Below are positions 44,139 through 53,731 of a stretch of DNA of 64,000 nucleotides, in pieces. Position 1 is the stretch's first letter, and every line of letters starts with the position of its first letter. Origin of the DNA: Tritrichomonas musculus (Eukaryota; Parabasalia; Tritrichomonadida; Tritrichomonadidae); contig JAPFFF010000005.1 in NCBI GenBank assembly GCA_039105265.1, positions 3,581,501 through 3,645,500 of the forward strand. Reading direction: 5' to 3'. Under the pieces are notes generated by a model, which ran no database searches, was not told the DNA's origin, and saw nothing but the letters and a program-made list of their open reading frames with translations. The translations under genes were made by a program, and so were the position numbers.

Positions 44139-44591
44139 TAAGAGATGTAATAGAATCAGATATTAATTTTATTTGTTTACTTTTTTTTTATTTTTTGTGT
44201 AGTTTACAATATAAATTGATAATGAAGAAATTTTTGATCTTTATCTGCAAATCATGATTGGATAAATACTGCAAAATTTCAAAATTGTTAACCTTAATCG
44301 TTTATTAAATAAATATAATACTAAAAAAAGAAAAATTTGCTTAAATTGAAATCAATGATCTTTCTTATATTCTTTACAATGAGCTTTTTTTTTTGAAAAA
44401 AAAATCAAAAATATGAAATAATATATGTTTATAAGTAAATTTTTTTCAACTATATTAAAACAAGTTTAAAATCAATATCAGATAATTATTTGATTAACAA
44501 AAATAAAACAAAATACGCTTTATTAAAAAAACAATATAATATTAAACACAAAATTAAAAAAAAATAGTATAATATATAAACATCTAATAAA
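44139..44591. other. Intergenic region upstream of the Erv46-like gene
   Basis: 453 bp of AT-rich DNA between two minus-strand genes. No ORF or consensus TCATA motif was found immediately upstream of the Erv46 start. Confidence 0.4.
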
Positions 44592-46952
44592 TTATTCCTG
44601 GTAAATATTTGGAAGCTGTGAAGATTCTGTTTGTTTTTCTTTGTCATTAATATTTCCCTCAGTGTCATCGTTATCATTTGTATTATTGCCTTTTGTTTTA
44701 TCATTTGTATCGGTATTTTCATATTTTGCCTTAATTGCATTGAAATCGATTCCATATTTATTCGCCAATTTTTTGATTGAGCCGTAATTAATTTTCTTTT
44801 TAACTGCGAATTGCATTATACTTGCCGATACCTCTTGTTTCTGCATCTGAAGTTGCTGAATTCTAAAAGTTCTTTCTCTAGATATATTAATACGATCTTG
44901 TTCAAGTTTTTGAACTCTTTGCATTTCTAGGTCAATTTGTCTTTTTGTTTTCTCATTTTTTCTTTTTTGTTGTCTTTCTAGGTGAACCTGATTTCTTGCT
45001 GCCTCTTCTTGTTTAAGTTTATATTGAAGGCTTCTCATTCTCTGCTGTTTTTCTTTCATTTCTTTAGCTTTCTGTATTTTTAACATGTTTTTCTTCGCTT
45101 GTTCTTCTAATTCGTTTTGCTTTTTTTGCTGAATTTTCTGAAATTTTTCAACTCTAAGTTTAGATTTGATGGCGTTATCACTTGTTGCAAGTCTAGCTTG
45201 ATTAGATCGTTCTGATTTCAATTTTTCTATTGTTTCAAGACGTTTTTTAAGCTCTTCGTCAGTTGTAACTTTTGCCCTTTTTTGTTCTTCTATTTTTTGC
45301 TGGATTTTGAGGCGAGTTTGAGCGTTCCTTTTGATTTTGTCGGATTGCATTTGAGAAAAAGTGGCGGCCTTCTCTTTTCGAATCTTTTCGTTTTGAGTAG
45401 CGCGTTCTTGGTAAAGACGTTCTTTCTCATCTGCTTCTTTACGTTTTTTTTCAAGGAGATTTTTTTCGAAATCACGGGCAGCTTTAACTTGTTTTTGACG
45501 TTTGATTGCTAATTCTTGTCTTTCTTGATTTAAACGGTCGTTTTCTTCTTGAACTTTTTGAAGACGTCGTATCTCTTTTTCTTGAATTTTTTGTTCTGCT
45601 TCAGCAATGCGAGCTTTACGATCTTCTTCGATTTTCTGTAAATGTTTTCTATTTGCTTCTTGTCGTTCGAGCCGTAAACGTTCAGCTTCTTTTAATTGAT
45701 TTAATTTTTCTTCTAACTGTTTCTGTTGTAACTCATTTGCTTTTTTATCTTTTTCATATTGAATTCGTCGTTTCTCTTCTTCATGTTTTAGCTTTTGCAT
45801 TTCAAGTTTTTCGAGATCTTTTAATCTTTGCATATGTTTTTGATGAGCTTCATCACTTTTATGTTTTCGTTCTTCTTCTTTACGTTTAATTCGTTCTTGC
45901 TCTTTTAAGTCTGCTTCTTTCATTTCACGTTGTTTTTTGTCAATTTCGAATACTTGATTGATCATTGCTTCAACTTCCCTCTTTTGCCTGTTCTGTAATT
46001 TTTCGAGTTTTATCGTTTCCATTGCCATAGTGCCAGTCATTTGGTTCCGTGAGCTTATCATTTGGCTTTTCGCCCTCCTTTTTTGATTGTCTTCAATATT
46101 TGTACTAGATGATAAATTATTAGTGTTTTCATTTGTATTATTTTGATTTTCAGTATCATTTAATCCAGAATTGGCTTCAAAATCAAGAATTTTACGACGT
46201 TCGCGCGATATTATTTTTATTAACCTGTTAATTCGTTCTTCGTGATGCTTGAGAAAAACATCTCTGAAATCTGGATCTTCAAGAAATTCTGGATCGTATT
46301 TTTTAATTTCATCATCCTTTGGCATAAAAAGTTCAGACGAATCAATTCCCAGTTCATCTAGAGCTGCAACAGTCCCATGATCTGTAAATTTTGTTCTTTT
46401 ATTTTTATCATAAACATCAATGCTGATTTCACCTGGTTTCGTTGAATAGTCTGCATGTATTCTATAACTCTCATAAATTGTATCAACTTCATCGTCATTT
46501 TCATATTCCTCTGTATCCATATCGCCTTTTTGCTCGTTAAAGTTATTTTCATCGTTGTTATCCCTTATATTTTCGTTGTTTACTTGTATGTCTCCAGTAT
46601 TTTCGTTTATATTTTCACTGATATTTTCGATTTGTGATTCCATAATTTCCTCTTCTTCGGTTTTATCTTTTGATTGTGTCGATGTTTCAACGTTTTGCGT
46701 CTGTAAATTTTCTTTTTCAATACTTAAACTATTATTAATATCTTTATCAAAGATATTATTAACAATTATTTCGGCAGTATTTTCTAGTGGAGCTGTTGTG
46801 ATCTGATTATCCTCTTCGGTTTGGTTAATAAGTCCGTTGGAAATTAATTGCGACGTATTTTCAATGGAGGTTTCCGGTATGTCAGGTGCTGCTTCTTGAG
46901 GACTAGTGTTAATCCCTGTCTGAACTAAATCTTCTGGTGGATTGTCTGACAT
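44592..46952 (-). CDS. Long coiled-coil / single-alpha-helix protein (786 aa)
   Basis: The N-terminal 200 residues are acidic and Asn/Glu-rich (NISENINENTGDIQVNNENI). A more ordered segment (about 170-260) contains DVYDKNKRTKFTDHGTVAAL and DPDFRDVFLKHHEERINRLI. From about residue 310 to 710 the protein is an almost unbroken Lys/Glu/Arg/Gln helix (for example EEERKHKSDEAHQKHMQRLK; NELQQKQLEEKLNQLKEAER), which could be a coiled coil or a stable single alpha-helix. A final short domain, INYGSIKKLANKYGIDFNAI, precedes a Thr/Asn/Asp tail. Such proteins in flagellated protists are often cytoskeletal or axonemal, but that is only an inference from composition. Confidence 0.85.
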   Translation of the reverse strand: MSDNPPEDLVQTGINTSPQEAAPDIPETSIENTSQLISNGLINQTEEDNQITTAPLENTAEIIVNNIFDKDINNSLSIEKENLQTQNVETSTQSKDKTEEEEIMESQIENISENINENTGDIQVNNENIRDNNDENNFNEQKGDMDTEEYENDDEVDTIYESYRIHADYSTKPGEISIDVYDKNKRTKFTDHGTVAALDELGIDSSELFMPKDDEIKKYDPEFLEDPDFRDVFLKHHEERINRLIKIISRERRKILDFEANSGLNDTENQNNTNENTNNLSSSTNIEDNQKRRAKSQMISSRNQMTGTMAMETIKLEKLQNRQKREVEAMINQVFEIDKKQREMKEADLKEQERIKRKEEERKHKSDEAHQKHMQRLKDLEKLEMQKLKHEEEKRRIQYEKDKKANELQQKQLEEKLNQLKEAERLRLERQEANRKHLQKIEEDRKARIAEAEQKIQEKEIRRLQKVQEENDRLNQERQELAIKRQKQVKAARDFEKNLLEKKRKEADEKERLYQERATQNEKIRKEKAATFSQMQSDKIKRNAQTRLKIQQKIEEQKRAKVTTDEELKKRLETIEKLKSERSNQARLATSDNAIKSKLRVEKFQKIQQKKQNELEEQAKKNMLKIQKAKEMKEKQQRMRSLQYKLKQEEAARNQVHLERQQKRKNEKTKRQIDLEMQRVQKLEQDRINISRERTFRIQQLQMQKQEVSASIMQFAVKKKINYGSIKKLANKYGIDFNAIKAKYENTDTNDKTKGNNTNDNDDTEGNINDKEKQTESSQLPNIYQE

Positions 46953-47363
46953 TTAAAAAAAAGAAAGATTTCGCAAATATTTAGCAATTTAAAATCGTTA
47001 TTTTCTTTTACAGTTTATATCAAATATTTCTATATCTTTTTTCAATACTTTTATTGGTATATTTGTCCATAATTATATGAAAAAAATAATTGAATTAAAA
47101 AGTTGATTTTGCTGCTCTGAATATCTATTAAGATCAAAGGAAGCTTATTAAACGTCGATTCACTAACAAATGATCGAATGAAAAATATAGCAAAAAAAAC
47201 ATTGTTTTTAATTTTGAAATGTAAAAGAAGAACCAATTAAATTGAAGATGAAGAAATTGATTTATTACTTGATTTTTCAAATGATTGTAAGGCATATTTA
47301 AATAATATATCAAACTTTTGCATAACTCATGATTAATCAAAATAATAAGTTGGTATGGAATAA
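46953..47363. other. Intergenic region upstream of the coiled-coil gene
   Basis: About 410 bp, AT-rich. Two overlapping minus-strand ORFs of 61 and 81 codons are Phe/Ile/Leu-rich and look random. No other structure. Confidence 0.4.
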
Positions 47364-47464
47364 TAAAGTGCGTCCACAATTAAGAAAGTATTTTTTGAAT
47401 AAGCTCATAGAAATATTGAATGAGTTTTCACAATTTTAACTTTACTAATAGTGGACACACTTTA
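47364..47464. mobile_element. 101-bp mini-MITE with TA borders
   Basis: The left end TAAAGTGCGTCCAC and the inverted right end TAAAGTGTGTCCAC match at 13 of 14 positions and are bordered by TA, as in Tc1/mariner derivatives. An A-tract follows at 47469-47486. Confidence 0.65.
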
Positions 47465-47673
47465 GTTAAAAAAAAAAAAAAAAAAATTGAATCAATTGAA
47501 TAATTACAGCGTTATTATCTTCTTAAAAAAATCATATTATTTATAATATTTCAAAATATAAAATAATATATAATGGATATATATTAATAAAAATATATAT
47601 TAATAAGATAATAAAAACTATTATGAAAATGAACTGTCACTTATTTATGCCATAACAAAATTTGAATGAATAC

Positions 47674-48419
47674 TATAGTGTTCCTAAAAAATATTGATAA
47701 GAAATGAATTCAATAGTTAATCGTCGTTAACAAAAGTTATTTTATTTTTAAAATTTTTAATTTAAAAAGTTAAATTTCTTATCAATATTTTTTCGGCAAT
47801 TGAAAAAGTTGATTTTTTATTAAAAATTAAAATTAAAATCTTACTTGATTGCCTTGCACTTCGAGGCATTGTTTCAATTTCTTTGGAAAAGAATCAATCA
47901 AAGAATTGTTTGTTGCTAAAATTAGATTATTCCATATAAAGAATAAAAATTGTGTTCAGGAAACATTTGCCATTTCAGCTCCAGGGATTTCAAGAAACAT
48001 TATTGCTTTAACGCATATGAAATACTTGATTTCATTTGTTAATATTTGTGGTCGGCAGGGTTGTGTTTTTTCTGGTCTCCCTTCATCAATCTATTTAGCT
48101 ACTGCTTTGACGCAATTTAACGAAATACTTAATGCATCAGCTGTTTTGCTTTTATTAAAATTGTGCGATTGCAGAACCACTTGCGATTAAATTATAGCGT
48201 TCGTTTGTATTTTTTGGTAAAGAAAACATATAAATAAAAGGTCAAAAGATTGACCAACAATTGATTCATAAATTCATGAATAGGTCATTAAATTTGAATG
48301 AATTTGAAAGAAATTTTAAAATTCTCTCAAATTATTTTTAAATAAATTTTCTCAATTTTTTCAATGAAAAATGAAAATTTCTCTCAAATTTCTTATCAAT
48401 ATTTTTTAGGACCACTATA
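47674..48419 (-). mobile_element. Internally deleted Tc1/mariner element
   Basis: Near-perfect terminal inverted repeats of about 30 bp: left TAGTGTTCCTAAAAAATATT (from 47676) and inverted right TAGTGGTCCTAAAAAATATT (from 48417), each bordered by TA. It is 0.74 kb long and contains the 5' part of a transposase pseudogene on the minus strand. The DDE catalytic region is absent, so it is non-autonomous. Confidence 0.75.
47850..48229 (-). pseudogene. Tc1/mariner-type transposase remnant (DNA-binding region)
   Basis: The minus-strand translation starts MFSLPKNTNERYNLIASGSA at 48229. After one frameshift it continues NKSKTADALSISLNCVKAVA, a stop, IDEGRPEKTQPCRPQILTNE and IKYFICVKAI...GAEMANVS, then further stops. 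The order of a helix-turn-helix followed by a (G)RP linker (EGRPEKT, CRPQIL) and a second helical domain is that of Tc1/mariner transposases. Only the DNA-binding half remains. Confidence 0.65.
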
Positions 48420-48721
48420 TTTTATTTACCTCACTTTTTGAATTATGTTATACAATAAAATTATTATAAATACCATTTGATATTGCAACAATATTTTTAA
48501 TATTTTAATTAAAATAAATAGAATTATGTATTTGATTAATAAAATTTAAATAAATTATTCTTAAAACGTGTCGGGTATTGTTGGGCAAATAAAATGTTTT
48601 TTGATTGAATAATTATTTTTTTTTTCCAATCAAAAATATGGGTTTTGATTGAATAAAAATTTTTAGAAAGGATTCAATTTGGAATAGCACTTTTCTTAAA
48701 AATTTTTATTTAAAATTTAGC

Positions 48722-49072
48722 ATGAATGATTCTCAAGAGAAGCCTAATAATTATACAGATTGGATATGCAGATCACATGAGATGGCGAGAGATTTATCTA
48801 GATATGTAATTGTTAATGTTAATATTAAGAGTAAAAATTCAAATTTCACATGGACGCATTGCGAATGGTTCAAATTTGAAATGCCAGCCTATTTTCTTTA
48901 CCATTGGCTTAGGGATGTTGAGACCGAGTTAAATGGAGTTTCTGTATCACTAATTATAAAACTTAATAATGATCAAGCAATAACAATTTACAATAATAGC
49001 AATAATTCCAATACACTAAAATCTTTATGCGCTTCTCATATTATGGAAATCGAATGTATCGGTGAAAAATAG
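48722..49072 (+). CDS. Small hypothetical protein (116 aa)
   Basis: Begins MNDSQEKPNNYTDWICRSHE and has balanced amino-acid composition unlike the random AT-rich ORFs nearby, including Trp, Cys and His residues (FTWTHCEWFKFEMPAYFLYH). No signal peptide, membrane helix or known domain was recognised. It stands alone between a mariner remnant and a TIR element, so it could also be an element-borne gene or a fragment. Function unknown. Confidence 0.5.
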   Translation: MNDSQEKPNNYTDWICRSHEMARDLSRYVIVNVNIKSKNSNFTWTHCEWFKFEMPAYFLYHWLRDVETELNGVSVSLIIKLNNDQAITIYNNSNNSNTLKSLCASHIMEIECIGEK

Positions 49073-49391
49073 ATTTCATCGTTTTAAAATTGAATTTTCC
49101 ATTTATATATCAAAAAATATGTATTATTTTTTGAAAAATTCATAATGGGAAATTTTAACTTGAGTAAAAATGAATTTTGTTTTTCACTTTTTCATTTTTA
49201 AATATGAATTTCAGGAGGAGCCGGCAAAAAATTACAATATATTATATATTATAATATTTATTTTCCAATATATATATTTATGTATTTGTTTTTTGATTAA
49301 TATTAGCTTTTTAGATGTGATATTTCATGATATTTTTATTTATAATTGTTAACGTCTGTTCTGAATTTCCCTTAAGGGTTGAGTATACAAA
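49073..49391. other. Intergenic AT-rich DNA
   Basis: No gene or repeat recognised. Confidence 0.4.
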
Positions 49392-50838
49392 TAATGTGTA
49401 TAGTAACGGCAAAAATATAAAATTGCTTTATTTTTTAAATATATATTGTATTTAATGTATTATTAAATATTGAATATAATATTGTCTGGTTTTAATCGAT
49501 AAATGCATCGGTAAACAAAAAACTTTTTTTGTGAAAAATAATTACAATAAATATTCAATTTAATAAAAATATTTTTTTTTTCATATCTTTTTATTATATT
49601 GTTTTTTCGATATATTTTATATATATATATTATTATGTTAAATTTGTTATATTATTTATTATTTCTTTAACTTTTAATATTTGCATTTGTGTTAATTATT
49701 AAAATTATATTTATACTGCAAAGGTGATATTTATGTTTTTCTTCATGTTAGCATGTTAGTTTACTCTTGTGAGCATAATATAATACATTATTACTATCAT
49801 CTGCATGACCAAGGTTTGATTTTTATTTTGACATAAAAATTGATGCTAGAACTCATATTCACTAAAATTACTCTAAATACATGAATGTATATCTCGTTGG
49901 TAAACAAAACTATAATTCTTCTTGGTTTCAATCAATAAAAAAATGGAATTTCGTTCTTTGGTATATTAAAAATTTATATTTTATTTTTTATATTTTTATT
50001 AACTCAAAGCATAATATAATTATTTCAATTTTGTTATATTTTATTTTTAGATTTATTCATTTATTCAGTATCAATAGAAAATGGATCATTGAAAAAAAAA
50101 TTCAGAATGTATTTTGAATTCATATCTCAATATTTTTGAAAATATATATCAATATATATCTTAATATTTATGAGATATTGAAATATTTGAAATAACCTTT
50201 TAAAAAGTGTTTACATTTTATGACAATTTTAATATAAATATTCATTGATTGTAAACATGTATATTCATTTATTTATATCTAATATATATATTATGTTTAA
50301 TATAAAATATGGTAAATTGATATTGCAGCTAATATCAATGGATTAATGAAATTATCGAGGCCCATATTTAATTGAAATTCTTAGATGCACCTATCGAGTA
50401 GTTTGTTGCAATTATTAGTTCATTTTATTTCATACACGAATAAAAATAATATATTAAATTTGTAAGAAATAAAATTAACCAGAATCCTCTAAAATAATAA
50501 AAATTTAACAAAAAACTATTTTTTTTTTTTTTAAATTCCTTAAATTTTAGTTCATTTTTAAATATATACCTCAGGAGCATGCTAATATCAATATATGATA
50601 CAGAATAAGGTATTATATTTATTAATTCTTTCTCAAATAATGTTAGATAGGAAAGATATTCTCATTATTATAATATTAAAAAAGTTCAAAATCTCCCTTT
50701 AAAATTAAAATCTTAGAGCCTAATTGCGATATTAATAAATATTAATAAAAGAACAATGTAAAAAAATAAATAATTTGGTGGATATTTTCAAAATATTGAA
50801 AAATCCAAAATACGTTATTTTCGTTACTATACACATTA
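49392..50838. mobile_element. 1.45-kb non-coding TIR element
   Basis: TAATGTGTATAGTAACG at 49392-49408 is exactly inverted at 50822-50838. The TIR starts with TA, so the duplicated target may be that TA. The interior is extremely AT-rich; the one ORF of 78 codons is Phe/Ile/Tyr/Asn-rich and not convincing. The superfamily is unknown. Confidence 0.65.
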
Positions 50839-51124
50839 CAAATATTGAATCAAAAAAAAAACGATAAATATTCAAATTTTCTCAAAATTAATCTACATAC
50901 ATAGCATAAAATAAAGGGCATGTATATGTTCTAATTGAAAGTATTTATTTGAATAATCCAAAGCTCACGTAAATGAATTTATGAAAACCCAAAATAAGTG
51001 AAAACTATAAAAAATGCAATTTTTGAAAAGAGACTACTAAGCCTTGGTTTTTGTATTTACAATTGTATACAACTTGTCCGTTTAAAAATTACACTAGTGT
51101 ACTTCTTATATTGAATTTTTAAGA
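50839..51124. other. Upstream region of the hAT-type gene
   Basis: 286 bp. No terminal inverted repeat matching sequence downstream of 52501 was found by eye. A short palindrome (ACACTAGTGT near 51092) is present. Confidence 0.4.
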
Positions 51125-52501
51125 ATGGCTATTGGAATCATTAATGCTAATATAACTATTCCAGGAAGAAATAAATTAACAGAGGAAATGATAAATTTTT
51201 CTCATTATATAAGAACTGAAATGTTACATGAAATAAAATACAAATATGTTTCAATTCTCTTTGATTCATGTAAGAGGTGGGGTGTAAATTATCAGGGCGT
51301 TATTTTATACACACCTGAAAAATTATATCTTTGGTCAGCCGTTCCAACCTCTAATTCAAAATCCAAAACGCTTTATGATGTTACTTCTTATATTGTTGAT
51401 GTTCTCGCTGTAAATAAAACCACTGTGATATCAATATGTGATGATAATTGTGAGGCAAACATTTCTGCCTATAAGAAGCTACTAAAGGACTCAAATGAAA
51501 AACACCATTTTTATAGGCAGCCATGTTGTGTACACACATTAAATCTAGTGATTTCTGATCTAATGGAAAAAGATGACGACTATGGCAAGTTAACCGCCTA
51601 TATTAAGACGTTAATGAATTTTTTACCAGATGATACATATAGAAAAGGTTTTAATCCAGTTTTACTAAGAAAAAGATGGAGTTCAATGTATGAATGTGTG
51701 GCATTCATAGTTAAAAATATTGATGCTTACAATGAATCAGATATAGAGGAAGTTAAAAAAGCTCTAGCTCAGATTCATAAAATTATTGACCTCAAAAATT
51801 TAGAAGAAATTTTGAAAATTTTATGGAATTCAATTGAAATTGTTGAACGTGATTTTTCATCAATTTCTGAAATTTACCCACTTTTTCTAACGACATATTA
51901 CAATTTATTGAATTTGAATTCACCTGCAGCATTGAAATGCAGCAAATATTTGAAAGATAGGTTTACGACCACTCTTCCTCTAGCTCTTCCGTGCCTCGCC
52001 TTTTTATTGACGCCTCAAGGACTGAATTTTTATAGAAACTGTGAAGAACAGAAAGTATTGTTTGATTTTGCTCTCATTGGCATGAAAGGCTATTTAATGG
52101 AAAAAAATTTATTTGAAAAATATTTTCAAATTTGTGAATATTCTTTTTCAAAATATTTAAATAATTCTGATATCGAAAAAATGAAGAATTATCCTTCACA
52201 TCACCAGATGTGGAACTCGATATCTTTTCAAAAAGATAATAAACACATTTCAAGTTTTTTTTTTGACTTAGCTTATCAAATTGTTCAAATACCTTCAACA
52301 GAGTGTGCCGTTGAAAGAATGTTTTCGGCATTGTCCAAAGTTGCTTCAACTGAAACTTGCAATGTTAAACCCGAAACATTGAACGCCAGGTTAATAGTCA
52401 AATTTGACTCAATTTTTGCTGCTGCGGGAGCTGTTTCATGGGAAAAATTATCACGAGACACCACAAAGGCATTAAAAATGCATAAATATCCAAAATTTTA
52501 A
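51125..52501 (+). CDS. hAT-superfamily transposase or transposase-derived protein (458 aa)
   Basis: Intact ORF. The RNase-H-like core has ILFDSCKRW with the first Asp at residue 47, SICDDNCEAN with the second acidic site at 106-107, and the hAT signature CCVHTLNLVISDL (C134xxH137). An alpha-helical insertion region follows. The C-terminal hATC dimerisation domain has VQIPSTECAVERMFSALSKV with the candidate catalytic or structural Glu at 393-397. hAT enzymes cut and paste elements that leave 8-bp duplications. An N-terminal BED zinc finger is missing: the protein starts about 40 residues before the first Asp. No TIRs or 8-bp duplication were found around it. It may be a truncated but still open transposase, or a domesticated gene. 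Confidence 0.85.
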   Translation: MAIGIINANITIPGRNKLTEEMINFSHYIRTEMLHEIKYKYVSILFDSCKRWGVNYQGVILYTPEKLYLWSAVPTSNSKSKTLYDVTSYIVDVLAVNKTTVISICDDNCEANISAYKKLLKDSNEKHHFYRQPCCVHTLNLVISDLMEKDDDYGKLTAYIKTLMNFLPDDTYRKGFNPVLLRKRWSSMYECVAFIVKNIDAYNESDIEEVKKALAQIHKIIDLKNLEEILKILWNSIEIVERDFSSISEIYPLFLTTYYNLLNLNSPAALKCSKYLKDRFTTTLPLALPCLAFLLTPQGLNFYRNCEEQKVLFDFALIGMKGYLMEKNLFEKYFQICEYSFSKYLNNSDIEKMKNYPSHHQMWNSISFQKDNKHISSFFFDLAYQIVQIPSTECAVERMFSALSKVASTETCNVKPETLNARLIVKFDSIFAAAGAVSWEKLSRDTTKALKMHKYPKF

Positions 52502-52969
52502 ATAAAAAATAACTAAAAATCTTTTCATCTTTTTATTGATTTATTTATATATCAATTAATTATCTAAATTATTAATACATCATAGTTGATTTAAAAGGAT
52601 TTCATAAATAAGAATATCATTATAAACATAACAATTTGTATAACATAAATTAATTAATAAATATTTAAAATTTTAATCACATAATTAATTATTAAAGAAA
52701 AAAAGATAAAATAGTAAGCTTCTCAAAAAATTGAATGAATCTTTCTCAAAAAATCAACTTTTTGTGAATTTTTTTTCTATGAGTTTTCACATTTTTTTTT
52801 TTTTTAAAAAAAAAAAAATATTTTTCGATTTCAATAAAAAAATTCAAATTATGATGCCGTTCAACAATTTCCAAGCGACACTCCTTCCGATAATTGAGAG
52901 ATCGGAATAAAAAACTCTCAAAAAAGATTTAGGTTTTAAATAAACCAATTTAATTAATTAATTTTTTAT
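52502..52969. other. Intergenic region between the hAT gene and the virus-like element
   Basis: AT-rich. A palindromic T-run/A-run pair at 52792-52818 could form a hairpin. No TIR partner was identified. Confidence 0.4.
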
Positions 52970-53380
52970 TTATTTCTTTTCTTTATCTTCTTCTCTTTCT
53001 TTGTCTTCGACTTTTTTAGTAGTTTCTTTTGGTATGGGAATCGGAACGAATTTACCAGAATCGTAACCAATCATCATTCCAGGTGACAAAAATGGTCGAA
53101 TGAACTCAATATGAGTATCGAACCAAAGAATTAATTTTTCTTTCGATCTTATTTCTTCCCTTGAAAGACTTGGAGTTTCTGATGGAATATTATGATCCAT
53201 ACATTGCATCATAACTTTTGCAACAGCTTATAGTTTTTGTATGGTTACATTTTCACCATACCTTGATTTCAATAATTTCCAAGCTTGAGTTCTTTTTGGA
53301 TTTCTCATGTCTTTTGCAGATATAGCTGGAATATCATCTTTAATTTCATTTTGGTCTAGTACACTTTGTTTGTCCGACAT
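52970..53380 (-). pseudogene. Short gene of the virus-like element with one in-frame TAA
   Basis: From an ATG at 53380 the frame reads MSDKQSVLDQNEIKDDIPAI and runs to VTIQKL (50 codons). It meets TAA at 53228-53230 and continues in the same frame as AVAKVMMQCMDHNIPSETPS and FDTHIEFIRPFLSPGMMIGY to a Lys/Glu-rich tail, about 136 codons in all. One base change abolishes the full-length protein. Function unknown; a structural or DNA-binding role is only a guess. Divergent to the neighbouring gene starting at 53468. Confidence 0.7.
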
Positions 53381-53510
53381 TAATAAAAATGAACTTTTTC
53401 AATAGGTGACCGTTAACCAAAAATCTAATTTTTTCTCACCACCTCATCACATCATTTTTATACAAGCATGGAAGCCTATAATATCCAACACTTACTCGAA
53501 GTTGTCGAAG

Positions 53511-53520
53511 CTCTTGATAG
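53511..53520 (+). repeat. Target-site duplication of FB2, left copy
   Basis: CTCTTGATAG, identical to 57248-57257, abuts the left end of FB2. A 10-bp duplication falls in the range (8-11 bp) made by Mutator-like transposases. Confidence 0.85.
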
Positions 53521-53731
53521 GGCAGAAGAATCAGGGTCTATTAAAATCGGCACGAAAAAAGTTAGCATACCGAAAACTTTTTGAAAGGGTGCGACCAAAT
53601 AAGTGTATCCACTTTTTGAGAAAGATATTTGATCGTTCGTATGAACTTTTTGAGAGTACAAATAAAACGGTTTAAAAGGTGAATTATTTAACGTTTGAGT
53701 TTTATTTCAAAAAAGCGCCACAATTTAATTT

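Noticed and set aside
45282..45889. Antisense ORFs of 76 and 127 codons in the coiled-coil gene
   Set aside because: Leu/Phe-rich complements of Lys/Glu codons; shadows of the real helix-coding frame.
47849..48190. 113-codon plus-strand ORF in the mariner element
   Set aside because: The minus strand of the same segment carries the recognisable transposase DNA-binding domain.
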